Below, piece after piece: positions 33,771-45,157 of a stretch of 64,000 bases of DNA. The notes under the pieces are model-generated. The model saw only the letters and a program-made list of their open reading frames with translations. It had not been told where the DNA came from and searched no databases. Each line of letters starts with the position of its first letter. The stretch's first letter is position 1. The stretch comes from Platerodrilus igneus (taxonomy: Eukaryota; Arthropoda; Insecta; Coleoptera; Lycidae): positions 310,001 through 374,000 of the forward strand of contig JARFIW010001346.1 in assembly GCA_036346225.1 (NCBI GenBank), in the 5' to 3' direction. A program made the position numbers and the translations under genes.

Positions 33771-33775
33771 TTTTT

Positions 33776-36700
33776 CTTTCACTTTCTACTCCTCTCTCCA
33801 CCCACGTATAATATCTCTCACACTCTTCTTTTCTCTCTAGCTTTCATTCCTCTGCACTTCCTGCTGAATCCTCTTTCTCTTCCTTTCCATTTCTGTTTTT
33901 TACCTTTTTCCTTTCACACCTATACACTAAATTTTCCTTTCTCTCCATTTTCCTAACCCTTTCTTTCGTTTCCCTTTCCATCCTCCTTTCTTTCCTTATC
34001 CCTAAACCTCTTCGTTTCTCTGCTACCACTACTTACCCATATTCCTCAATCGCACCTTTATCCTCTCACTCTCTCTTTCTATCCATCTCCTTCTTTTATC
34101 CACTCTTGTTTTCTTGCTTTTTCTATTATTCACCCTTTCTCTCTCACTCCACCTCTACAACCCTTGTTATTCGTTTTGTCCTTCTATCCTGCTCCCTCAA
34201 CCTCCTTCTAATTTCTTTTTCTCTTACCCATTCTTCTTTTATGTTACTTTTCTTCCCTCCCTTCTAATTGCTTCTCACTGACGTGCACTTCCTCTCAAAT
34301 CTCCTTATCGTTTCTCTTTCGCTTTACTCTACTTTTCTCTTTTATTCTTTCTCCTGCTCACCACCATCTGACTATCTTACTCCCTATTTTTCTCTTGTCT
34401 CCCATGTTTTCTTTTCTGCTCTTTCTCCACGCTATGCCACTTTCACGTCTGTTCACTCTACCACTTCATGTCACATTCCCTGCCTCTTTCGCTCTCACGC
34501 TCTCGTTTTAGCTTTACCCTCTCACACTCACTGCTTATCCCTCGCCTTACTTCCAACTCTTTACTTTTTCATATTTTCTCCCATATCTCTCTCTCTCTCA
34601 CTATCCCTTCACTTGTCCTTCTCCATCTTCTCCGTTACTTTTCCATCCACAGCTTTTTCTCCTGCTTCCCCTCAGTTTTCCTCTTCCTCCTTCTTTCCCA
34701 CTTTCCAACGCTTTGCTTTACACTTTTGTTTCTTTATCCTTCCCATGTTCCTCTTTCCCACCACAACTCCACGCTTCTTCGCTTTGTTTTTATTTTCCCC
34801 ACACTGCTCCGTATCCTCCTTTTTTCCCCATTACTTTCACTATCCAACGCTCCTATCCTTTTTATTATTTCTCATTTGCCGCCGCTTTCCCTTCTCTTAC
34901 TTTTCTTCTCCCTCTTCCGCGCTATTCCCCACTTTTTTTATCCCCAACTTCCTCTTCTTCTCTTTCTCTCTGCTTGTTTTACCCCTCAACTGCTAACCTC
35001 TCCGTATTTCTCCTCTCCCTCTACTGTTCGTCGCCCTTCCCTCTCCCTTTCGCTTCTCTTCTTTTTTCCCAACCCTTCCCAACTTCTGTTTTCCTATCTC
35101 CTTCCCACTACCTCCCCTTTTCGTTTTTTATCTATCTTCTCCTGTTCATCTCCCTCGTTTTTTACCAACCCTCTTTTTTCCTTTTTCCTCCTACTCTTTT
35201 AAAAACGCTACCTTTCCAACTCCCCCTCTGTATCTGACGTCCCCTTCCTTTCGGCATATTTTAGCTTCTTTTCGTCCCTTTTTCCTCACTATCTTCTTCT
35301 TCTCTCTCTGTCTTATTCTATTTTATCCATTTTCTTGCCCTTATTTTTTTTCCTTCTACTTATCCCTTTTTTCTTCTTTCTTACCCTCTACCTATCAGTC
35401 TCCCTCTTCTATTCTCTTTTTCACATCATGCTCTTCCTTTCTCCCTCGCTTCCTTCCCCAGCCACCTTTCCGTTATCTTTCTCTATCACAATTGTCTTTC
35501 CATCGCACTCTCTCTTCTTTGCTCTCTCTTTTTTTTCTCCGTTTCTCCCTCTCATACCCCTTTTCTTTCTGTCTACCTTTTCTTCTCTTGCCTATTCCAT
35601 TCCCGCTCACGCTTCCGGTTTTATTTGCTCTCTCTAGCTCTCCCTCCCACGTTCCCTCTTCTTCTTTTTCTCTTTCCTTTCCTCCTCCCCCACTCAATCG
35701 CCCTTACCCCTTTTCACTCTCTCCACTCTACTTCGCCCTCACATTTCTCCACCGTCGTCCATCCCTCTGTCCTTCACCAACTACCTCTCCTTGTTCCAAT
35801 CCGTAATCTCTCTCCACCTTTTTCCTTTTCCAACTTTTCTATTCCGCTGTCTCCCATTTTCTTTTTATATACATTTACATATTCCTCTCCTTTTCCGTCC
35901 ACATTTCTGTCACCCCCACGTGCATGTTTTTTCTGCCCTCTTGCTTCTCCACCATCTCTTTTTCACCACCCCCAATTACTCTTTTCTTTTTTCTTATTCC
36001 GATCCTTTGTTATTCTTCTCTGTCGGTTTTTCACCCTCTCTATCCTATAGTCTCCTTCCACCCAACCTTCCCCTTTTTTTTCCCTCTCCATCTTCTTCTC
36101 CCCATCTTTCTCAGTTACTCTTCCCAATTCTCTCAACCCCCTTTCCTCCCTCTCGCATTTTTACTTTCTCCATCTCTCGCTCTCTTTCCTACTCCTACCA
36201 CTGTCCCACACTCCCAACCCTGCCCTTGGCGTTTGTTCCTTCGTGCATTCACCTTCTTTCTCTATATCTCTCACTTACCCTCTCTCCTTTTTTATTCCAC
36301 AAGTAAATCTCCTCATTTACCAACTCTGCGGTCTATATCTTCCCTTTCCTTTTTCTCCTTTCGCCACCCCTCATATCCCAATCCACCTTCCACCATTTCT
36401 TTTTCTTTCTTCGTTTTGCTCGCCCACGCTATTTTCATTCATCTCTTTATCTCCTCCTTCTTCTACCTCTTCCTCTTCTTCGATCATTCCTACTCTTCTA
36501 CAACCCGTCACTCTAACTCAGTCTCTCAAGCAAAATTTTTTTTGTGCCCCTTTCTTTCGCCTTTGTTCATGTTCTTTTACGTACGGGCTCCTGTTCAACT
36601 TATTCTCCGCGATTGTCCTTTTTCTTACTCTTTTAAATCCCATTCTTTCGCTTTTTCCACGCCTGCATTGTACCATCTTTCTCTACAACCTGAGTTTTTC

Positions 36701-38440
36701 TTTCACTTTCTACTCCTCTCTCCACCCACGCATAATGTCTCTCACACCCTTTTACTCTCTACCTCTCATTCCTCTACACTTCCTGCTGCACCCTCTTTCC
36801 CTTCCTCTCCATTTCTGTTTCTTTTTCCTTTTTCCTTTCCACCTGTACACAAAATTACCTTTCACTCTCCGTTTTCCTCTCCCTTTCCTTCGTCTCCCTT
36901 CCCTTCCTTCTAACATTCCTTATCCCTAAACCTCTTTGTTTCTTTGCTACCGCTACTGACTCATATTCCTCAACCGCAACTTTATCCTTTCACTCTTTCT
37001 TTTTATCCATCTCCTTCCATCCACTCTTTGTCTACCTTTCCTTTTGTTCCTCTTCCGGCTTCTTACCTTCCTTCTTTTCTTTTCTTCTACCTCTCCCATC
37101 GCCTGCACCACATCCGCTTCTTTTCCTGCTTTTTCTATTATTTACCCTTTCTCCCTCGGTCCTTCTCCACAGTCCTTGTGTTTCGTTCTTTCCTTCTTTC
37201 TAGCTCCATCAACATCCTTCTAATTTCTTGTTCTGTCAACTTTTTCTCTTCTCTGTTGTTTTTTCCCTCCCTTTTATTTCCTTCTCACTGACGTGCACCT
37301 TCTCTCAAATCTCCTTATCCTTTTCCTTTCGCCTCACTTTACTCCTCTCTTTCATCCTTTCTCCTATTCATCACCATCTCACTATCCCTCTCCCTTTTTT
37401 TTTCTTCACTGTGTACCTGTTTCTCTTCTTTTTTCTTTGTCCATTTTCTACCTTTTCCGTCCTTCTCTCCTTCCGTTTTATTCTTCTATTCTTCGCTTTG
37501 CTTTTTCCTGTCCCTTGCTATGCTTTTAATTTCTCTCTTTCACTTAGTCACCTTCGCCAACTCCACCTCTTTCTCACTCTTACTTTCCCATTCCTTTCTT
37601 TTCCCTTAGCCGCTTCTTTCCCCTTTTTATTTAACCTAGCCTTTTTTCCTGTCCCCTATCTCTACTACTTTCTAGCTCATCCTCTCTCATCGATACTTCT
37701 CTTACACTGCTAACTATCATTTTTCTTTCTTATGCATTCTTTATCCCTCTCCTTTCCCTTTCCCCCATTATTCTTTCCTGGTTTCCTTCTCTTTTTCTTT
37801 TAATCTCCCACTCTTTCTTCCTCTCTTTCTGCTTGTTCACCTAATTTCTCTGCTTATCTCTCTCTTTTTTTGGTAAATCTGTATTCCTCTCTCTTTCCCA
37901 TTTTGTCTTTCCTTGTAAACTTCTATTCTCGTTTTTCTACTTTTTCTTTTCTTTCGTACTGTCCGTTTTCCTCCCACGTTTCTTTTATTTCTCTATTTTA
38001 TTTTTTTTCTCTTTTTCTCCCTTTTATGCCTACTTTTCCGATCTCTCTATATTCCTCGACCACTTCAGCTCCCCTTTTCTCTCCTTCTCGCCTTTCCTTC
38101 TCTTTCAGCCTCTCGCCTTATTTCCTTATCTCTTTCTCTCATTCATTTCCCTCTTCCACTATTAATACCTGTCTTCCTGTTCCTGTTTATTTCCCTATAT
38201 TTTTCCCTCTGACTTTTTCTCTACCTTTACCTCGCATTCTCATTTTTCTCCCCTCTTTCTTTCGCTTTTTCTCCCTCTAGCTTCCTCTTCCTCTACCGCT
38301 TTATCTCCTTTTATTTCGCTCCCTTTTCCTTTTTCTCTTCTTCCTCTCTCTCTTTCTCTCTCACGCTCCATCGCCTGCTCCTTAACTTTCCTTTCATTTT
38401 TTGCACTACCTTTGACCCTCCTCACGCTGTCTGTTTTACC
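33776..38440. repeat. Polypyrimidine block 3 (4.7 kb)
   Basis: C/T-rich as block 2. Internal similarity shows old duplications: 33770-34440 resembles 36695-37390 (CTTTCTACTCCTCTCTCCACC; TCTCACTGACGTGCAC), and 34440-35980 resembles 30660-32420. No genes. Confidence 0.9.
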
Positions 38441-38459
38441 CACGGGTATAGTAGCTAGA

Positions 38460-38790
38460 GAAAAAAATCAAGGTGAAGCTCGACTATAAAATGGTGCAGC
38501 TGATAACAGGGAACGGCTCCCTGAAAGCGTACTTTCAAAAATTCGGCTTAACCAACGACTGCTTCGAATGCGATGAGAACACAGAAAGCGCAGAGCATGT
38601 GCTCTTTGACTACCCACTCGAGGTGGCATATCGAAGATTAGCCGATACGAAATTAGCTATCGTAGGGCTAGCATGGCCAATTAGCCTTGAGGAAGTCGGG
38701 AAAGTGGCTAACTAGAAAGAGTTCCTGACAGCCTTCAAAGAATTTGTGGGAGGGTTTGCGAGATTGGACGTTGATAACCGCGCGTAAATT
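38460..38790 (+). pseudogene. C-terminal fragment of a second non-LTR retrotransposon
   Basis: Open from 38473 to a TAG at 38713, with the frame going on to 38787. It shows QLITGNGSLKAYFQKFGL and CFECDENTESAEHVLFDYP, which is the cysteine-histidine end motif of R1/Jockey-type ORF2 with its last Cys changed to Tyr. Orientation is opposite to the fragment at 32443-33775, and the two are from different families. Confidence 0.7.
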
Positions 38791-39723
38791 GGAGGCTGAG
38801 AGGGGCGGAGGGAAAATTGAAGAATTAGGATTTGACTTGGCATGATATATGAGCACAATATAAAACTTGTTTAATTAAAAAATTTTTTAAAAATCAATGA
38901 AAAAAAACCAAAGGTCTAATATGCATGACGAACCCCCAACAACGCTAAAACAATCACTATCTCAGCTTAAACGCGCGGAGAATTAGGAATAAACCAAAAC
39001 AATAAAAACAATAATAGTAATAACAAAATAGAAAACCCTCATTAAATTAAATTAATTAATTAAACAGAGAAATAAAATAGAGTGAAACACGCATCCTCCA
39101 GGACTTAAAAGTGCTAGTGAGTGTAAATACACCCCCCCCCTCCCCTTCCGAACGTTTAATGCATACACACCAAGACTTTAGCAGTCCATATGCATCTCCC
39201 CCTAGCAGTAAGTTACCAATAGATGTAGGCAGACGACCAAATTTTCGGATGCTGCAAAAACCTTTTATCGAGGTAAGAATAAAATTGTGGTGGCTGTACT
39301 CACATAAGGATTGATTTACATTAACAAGCAGATTTTGCTATAATCTTGAACCGATACGTTTCTAATGTAATGGCGCTAGCCGACATAATGCTTATGCAAG
39401 TGTATCTGATAAATTGGGTGAAGCTTTTTGCTATTTTATGCACTGCTATATGCTTAATGCTTATTAGATATCTATTTATATAAATATATTTATTTTATAT
39501 TCATGTTTTATATTTACATTTTATATTCATTTTATATTTATTTTTGCATGTGTCTTACTATTTTGGGGCTTAATTTACTTTATTTGGCAGAAACAAATAA
39601 CTGGATTCAATATTAATACATTTGGTGTATGCTTATAAATTTGAATCCATTTTTAAAATTAGTTAGCTAGATTTGGATAGTTTTAAAATGACTCTTCAGG
39701 TCGCACCGGTAAGCAGAGCTGGC
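38791..39723. other. AT-rich DNA, probably the 3' end of the non-LTR fragment and spacer
   Basis: A-rich stretches near 38870-39060, a C9 run near 39132 and a TTTTATATTCA repeat near 39490-39540. No gene seen. Confidence 0.5.
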
Positions 39724-40009
39724 AGCTGCTATCCGGTATTACAAATCCCTCCCCTTTCGTTTTTGCTTGTGGCTTGTTGATTGGACACACTCCAAAATCA
39801 AGTTTAGGAATACTATTATATTAACCTCAATTTTAGTTTTAGTTTCAGTTTTTAGAATTTTATTTAGGATCCATTAATTTTGAAATTAGATTAAATTTGA
39901 AGCACGTTTAATTTTGCGTTTAAACCCAATGTTGTATCTTAAGGTGGAGCATTGGGGACGTGGCCACAAGCATATTGGCCTTAATTCACATTATAATGTC
40001 TTTTTTACC
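39724..40009. repeat. 270-bp module, copy 2
   Basis: Diverged copy of 25854-26125: GGTATTACAAATCCCTCCCC, GCTTGTTGATTGGACACACTCC, TTTAAACCCAATGTTGTATC, GGTGGAGCATTGGGGACGTGG and CATTATAATGTCTTTT in the same order, followed by C/T-rich DNA. Confidence 0.8.
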
Positions 40010-40900
40010 CTCAGTTTCACTCAAACTCGCTCTCGCTCTCGCGCTCGCTTTTGCTCCCGCTCTCGCTTGCGTTTTTGCTTTCGCTGTCACTCGCGCTAGC
40101 GCTCGGGCTTTTGCTCGCACTCTTGTTAGTGCTCGCGCTCTTGCTTGCGCTCTCGCTCGCGCTCTCGCTCGTGCTCTCGTTCGCGCTCGCGCTGCCGCTC
40201 GAGTTATCGCTCTCGCTCTGGCTTTTGCTCTCGCTCTCGTTCTCTCTTTCGCTTTTGCTCATCTCGCACTCGTTCTCGCTTTCGCGCTCGCTCTCTCTCG
40301 CTCGCGCTTTCGTTCGTTCTCTATCTCGTGCTTTCGCCCCCGCCCTCGCCTTCGCCTTCGTCCACGCCATCGCCTTCGCAATCGCCCTGGCTTTAGCCCT
40401 CGCCCACGCCCTCATCTTTGCTTTCGCCCTCGACCTTGCCCTCGCCTTTGCTCTCGCTCTTACGTTCTCTATCCCTTTCCATCCCTTCTTCCCTCGCTCT
40501 CTCTTTATCCTTTCTTTACATTTCACTAATGTCTGTTTTACCCTCAGTTTCACTCAATCTCGCTCTCGCTTTCGCGCTCGTTTTTGCTCTCGCTTTCGCT
40601 CTCGCTCTTGCTAGTGCTCTCACTCGCACTCTCGCGAGTACTCGCGTTCTCGCTCGTACTCTCGCTTGCGGCCTCGCTCGCGTTCGCGCTTCCGCTCGAG
40701 TTTTCGCTCTCGCTCTCTCTCGCGCTCTCGTTTGCTCTTTCGCTCGCGCTCTTGCCTGCGCTTTCGACATCGCCCTCGCCCTGGCCCCCGCCCTCGCTTA
40801 CGCCCTTACCCTTGCCCTTACTCTGGCCTTCGTCCTCGCCCTTGCCTTCGCTCCCACGCTCTCTATCACTTTTCATCCCCCCTTTCCCTCACTCTCTCGA
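40010..40900. repeat. CTCGCT-type hexamer array, duplicated with period about 530 bp
   Basis: Dense GCTCTCGCTCGCG-like words. Both halves start TTTTACCCTCAGTTTCACTCAA (near 40005 and 40537). Open frames on both strands and in several phases (Leu-Ala, Arg-Ser or Lys-Ala-Arg repeats) result from a stop-free hexamer and are not genes. Confidence 0.85.
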
Positions 40901-41940
40901 TCCTTTCTTTACACCTCATTATCTTTCCTTCCTTCTTTTTCCTCCATATTTTGTTTTTACTCTCTCCATTTCTACATCTTCTCATTATTTTTCTTACCTT
41001 TCTCATTCGCTCTCCATTACCCTTTCCCTAGCCTTTCCTGCTTTTCTTAACCTCTTCCTCTTTTCTTTCTCCTTTGCCCTCTCCATCTGCATCCTCTCCC
41101 TCCTTCTCTATCTCACCCTCAGTTTTGAACCCTTTTTCTACATCCCTTTCCCTCTCTTGTTTATCCTTATCATCCTTTCCACTCTCACTCTCCCTCTTTC
41201 TTTACCGCTTTATCACTATCTTCTCTCAATCCCTGTCCATCCCTTTTTCTTTTACTCTATCCCTTCGCTGTTTTTTCTTTACCTCATTTCCTCTCTTTCC
41301 TTTTCTCCTGATTTCGTTATCCCTCGCTCTCCATCTCCTTCTTATTCTCTTTCCTTCCCTGTCTTTCGCCCTTTCACTTTCTTCTCTCTCTCCCTCTGCC
41401 TCTTCCTCCCTTTTCCCTCCCATCTATTAATCTCTTTCTTTCTTTTTTTCCAGCTATTTCTCTTTCTCCCTGTTTTTGTCCGTTTTTCTCTCTTTTTTTC
41501 TCTTTCTCTCTCTCTCTTTCGCTCTCTTTCTCTCTCCTTATCTCTCTCTTTTTCTCTCTTTCTCTCTCTTTCTCTCTTTTTCTCTCTCTTTCTCTCTCTT
41601 TCTCTCTTTGTCTCTCTTTCTCTCTCTTTCTCTTTCTTTCTCTCTCTTTCTCTCTCTTTCTTTATTTTTCTCTCTCTTTCTCTTTCTTTCTCTTTTTTGT
41701 CTTTCCTCTCTTTTTCTCCCTCCTTCTGTCTTTTTCTCTCTCTTACTCTCTTTTTCTCTGCCTATGTCTCTTTCGCTTGATATCTCTCTTTTCTCTCTCG
41801 CTCCCACTCCCACTTCCTTCTGTCTCCCTATCCTCTTTTTCTCCCTCTCCTACTCCTTCCTTCCCTTTAGTGTCCCTTCCTTTCTCCCTGCGCATTTTTC
41901 AATCCCTTTCTCTCATTTTCCCTCTGTCTTTCTCGCTCTA
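40901..41940. repeat. Polypyrimidine block 4 with a (TCTCTT)n core
   Basis: C/T-rich; the part 41480-41780 is a fairly regular TCTCTCTTTC microsatellite. Ends near 41940. Confidence 0.9.
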
Positions 41941-42833
41941 GTAGTACATCAGAACGAAACGAGTCCAAAAGTCTTATGGTGACTATACCATAGTTCACCG
42001 CATTATAATTTGTTACAACATGCGTAATGAAAGTAGAACTTTTTGATGATAAAAAATTCTGGGAAATTTTAATATCACCAATTATTCGTTTTTCGAGTTG
42101 TTGTTTTCGTGCTAACGCGCGCACACGTAAAGGGTTTATCTATAAAGAGATTTTTATTCTTCTTAAGTAAATATTCTTAATTTATAATAAATAATCTTTA
42201 ATTGTCTATTGTACAACTTCACATTTTGCTAATATTTTAAATGTCAGGCTACTTATATTCTTTGTAACTCATAAACTATCATCGATAACTGAATTCGGTT
42301 TATAATTTAAGTAATATTGCGAATTTATAATATTTTGTTTCAGGTATGGTTTTTTGAGAATCGAAAAACTCAAGATGCTGCGCAAGACTGGGCAATATAA
42401 AAACATTGATCTGAATTAAAATGGGTTGAAAAGTATTTTGACGGTCGCTCTGTAGATATCAAGTAATTAAATAAGTATTTGATGTAAACACAAATTCGTC
42501 GGCATGCGTCCAAACAACCTAACAATAATAAGTAGCATGCGAGATTGACAAATTTCTAGAAGCGTAAGTTCTAACATATTTTGTAGGGCCTATGAAGCTT
42601 TTGTTTTGCATGTCTAGCAGAAACTTAAGATAGCAACAACATGTATTGGTTTAAATTTTTCTAAGCTTTACATGCTAAATGTTGGTTTTCGCAGAAAATC
42701 GAGGATTTTAAAAACAAAGTAAATATGAAATACTAAACTTTGAATAGACGCTTATTGAAGAAGTTAAAAATGGTAGATCGCAGTATAACAAATGAATTTG
42801 TAAGGTGACGTTTGGGTACGTTCAAGAATATAC
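41941..42833. other. AT-rich spacer, no feature seen
   Basis: No coding, RNA or repeat signal that I can support. Confidence 0.5.
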
Positions 42834-43484
42834 CAGTATTGTCTAGTAAAGTGACTCGAAATTTGTCGATCCGGAGGAAATAATACTGACTGGGCGAAAC
42901 TTTGTAAACAGGCTTGTTTTATGGTATTATTTAACATATTAAAAGTCTTCATGTGTAGACGCTACGCTGCGGGCAGGGGAGGGTCCAAAAGGTCCAAAAA
43001 ATTAATTTTTCGCAAATAACTCGGAAAATATCGACTTTACGGAAATTTATGTGGATACCAAAATTGTAGCTTACAAAATCTCGCACAATTTCATCTGTCT
43101 GTACGACCAAATGGAGCAGAGATATAATTTTTTTAAACACCAGTAGTTTTGAGACGCAACGAAATCGCGTACACGCGTCGCGCATTTTTCGCTAATATCT
43201 CAAAAATGGACACTCAAATCCAGAAATGTTGTAAATAAAAGTTGTAGAGAAACCTAATTACGAACAATTTCGTTTTCTATTCATTTCTTTCTGTACGGCC
43301 CAAATTCTCCGAGTTATTAATTAGAAGACCATTTTTTTATGTTGATAGTAGATGTTTTACGTGTTAAAATCAGCATTAATTCCTAAAATATAGGTCGTAT
43401 TAGTCTAAAATGAACTCTAGAATAAAAAAATGTTTGAAATAAAAGTTTGATAGAATGTAATTACGAAATTAGTTGTTAGTCTTC

Positions 43485-43745
43485 TTCTTCTTCTTCTTCT
43501 TTTTCATTTGCACTATTTGAATAGTTTTCATCCAATTCGGAATCGCTTATTTCGTCAGATACGAACATATTTAGGCAGTCGTTCTGATTGCAATTAGCAC
43601 AGAGGTTAACAGTAAAAATATTTCTTAAGAGTAAATATACCTTATTTAATTCAAAGAAATTTTTCTTTGTGTCATTTTTACAACATAACCTACATGAACA
43701 ATAATAAAAATAAAATACTCACATTTTATTAACCAATTGCTATTT
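43485..43745 (-). pseudogene. Possible coding remnant inside the fold-back element
   Basis: On the minus strand, CRLCCKNDTKKNFFELNK lies between an AG acceptor and a GTATAT donor, and NDCLNMFVSDEISDSELDE, followed by a poly-Glu tail and a stop, comes after a GCAATCAG acceptor. This looks like the cysteine-containing, acidic C-terminus of a spliced protein. It may be a trace of an autonomous transposase. Weak evidence. Confidence 0.25.
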
Positions 43746-44201
43746 TATTGCTTCGGACCCTTCTCAATCTTTAGTACCTACGTACAGTACTATCGGTCCT
43801 AAAAATATTGGCCTAGTACCAAACGATTCAGAAAGACCCCAAGAATAACTTCTTACACTTCAATAAGTACAGAAAAATGATTAAGGACACGTTTTTTCAT
43901 CATTTCATGCGACTCATAGTGATGATCTGCTACATACGTAAACTTACCTGTCTTTTGAAACGCCAGTTTACCATCACGATGCATTCAAAATTACATGCCA
44001 TAAACTCTATTTTATAGTAAATTTTATCGGTTTTAATTTCGGTCTCTCGAAGTTTTTTGTAAAGTTAATAGAAACGAAGATATTTATAAAAAAAACGAAT
44101 ACTAATGCAATTTTTCCATAATTTATCAAAAATACAGCAATTATCATAAACTTTTTTTAAATAAAACATACTTTATGAAGAACTTATACTACTTCAGCAC
44201 G

Positions 44202-44204
<3 letters not shown>

Positions 44205-44246
<42 letters not shown>
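44205..44246. repeat. (AT)n microsatellite
   Basis: About 20 AT dinucleotides. Confidence 0.95.
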
Positions 44247-44249
<3 letters not shown>

Positions 44250-45157
44250 GTAATGAAAGCAAGATAAAATAAATTTGTAAAAAAATATTATCCACATATT
44301 TTTGGACTAAAAATGTTAATTTAACAAAAATTGATCTTTTTTCTGAAATATTTAAACGCCTGTAATTCGTCAACGTTTCAATTAAAAAAGCTCTACGACG
44401 TCTTATTTTAAAGATAAATAAAATATTTTCAAGAAAAATACATAACATTACTGCCTTCAACCAATCAGAAAAAGTTATTTTCCAAAATGCACTCAAAAAT
44501 TACATTTTTTCATGTTTTTTGTTCTTAACTTTAAGCTATCTTTACCAAAATGGATTTATGCATACATCAGCATGTTTAATATTTTATTCTCTTCTACTTT
44601 CATTATACATACTATATGTGTACGACCTATAGTTTCAGAGTTAATACTGATTTTTACATGCAAAATATTCACTATCAACATAAAAAAATTATCTTTTAAT
44701 TAATAACTCGACGAATTTGGGTCGTACAGAAATGAATAAAAAGGAAATTATTCGTAATTACATTCTCTACAACTTTTATTTAAAACATTTTTCTATTCAA
44801 GAGTCCATTTTCGAGATGTTGGTGAAAAATGCGCGACACGCGTACGCGTTTTCGTTGCGTCGCAAAACTACCGATGTTTAAAAAAATTATATCTCTGCTC
44901 CATTTGGTCGTACAAACTTTAATAAAAAACGAAGTTGTGTGGAATTTTATAAGCTACACTTTTGATATTAATATAAATTTCCGTAAAGTTAATATTTTCC
45001 GAGTTATTTGCAAAAAACTGATTTTTTTGACCTTTTGGATCCTCTCCTGCCCGCAACGTAGCGACCAGACATGGGGACTTTTAATATGTTAAATAGTTTC
45101 AGCTCAGTCAGTATTATTTCCTCCAAAGTTTGTCGTTTTACTGGGCTAGTAATGCTG

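Larger units (their letters stand above)
32443..33775 (-). mobile_element. 5'-truncated non-LTR retrotransposon
   Basis: It interrupts the polypyrimidine tract. On the minus strand the 3' end is an (AAAT)n tail at 32443-32462. The 5' part (33770-33266) encodes the end of an R1/I/Jockey-like ORF2: EWQLRWNNATTGRRTYAL, then FLTGHGPYPTYRHRI, then the CACGAEGNPEHLLRECP cysteine-histidine motif. The rest is 3' untranslated DNA with GT repeats. The usual length is over 4 kb, so only the end was copied. Confidence 0.8.
42834..45157. mobile_element. Fold-back element with arms of about 560 bp
   Basis: The left arm (42834 to about 43410) and the right arm (about 44600 to 45157) are inverted copies. 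Examples are GGAGGAAATAATACTGACTG near 42873 against its complement near 45105, CGCTACGCTGCGGGCAGG near 42960 against its complement near 45050, and TTTTTTATGTTGATAGT near 43335 against its complement near 44680. The outer ends read CAGTATT and AATGCTG. Identity is about 80 percent by eye. The 1.2-kb centre has an AT microsatellite and a possible coding remnant. I could not find a clear target duplication. Confidence 0.8.

Noticed and set aside
24551..40000. Very long + strand reading frames (up to about 470 codons) in the C/T-rich blocks
   Set aside because: Pyrimidine-rich strands cannot form TAA, TAG or TGA often; products are only Ser, Leu, Phe and Pro without domain or codon bias.
40017..40876. 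Lys-Ala-Arg and Glu-Ser repeat proteins on the minus strand
   Set aside because: The same DNA is open in several frames on both strands, which a stop-free hexamer repeat explains.
42949..45092. Two paralogous small genes in opposite orientation
   Set aside because: They are the same sequence in the two arms of the inverted repeat, without start context or known family; noted only as a property of the arms.
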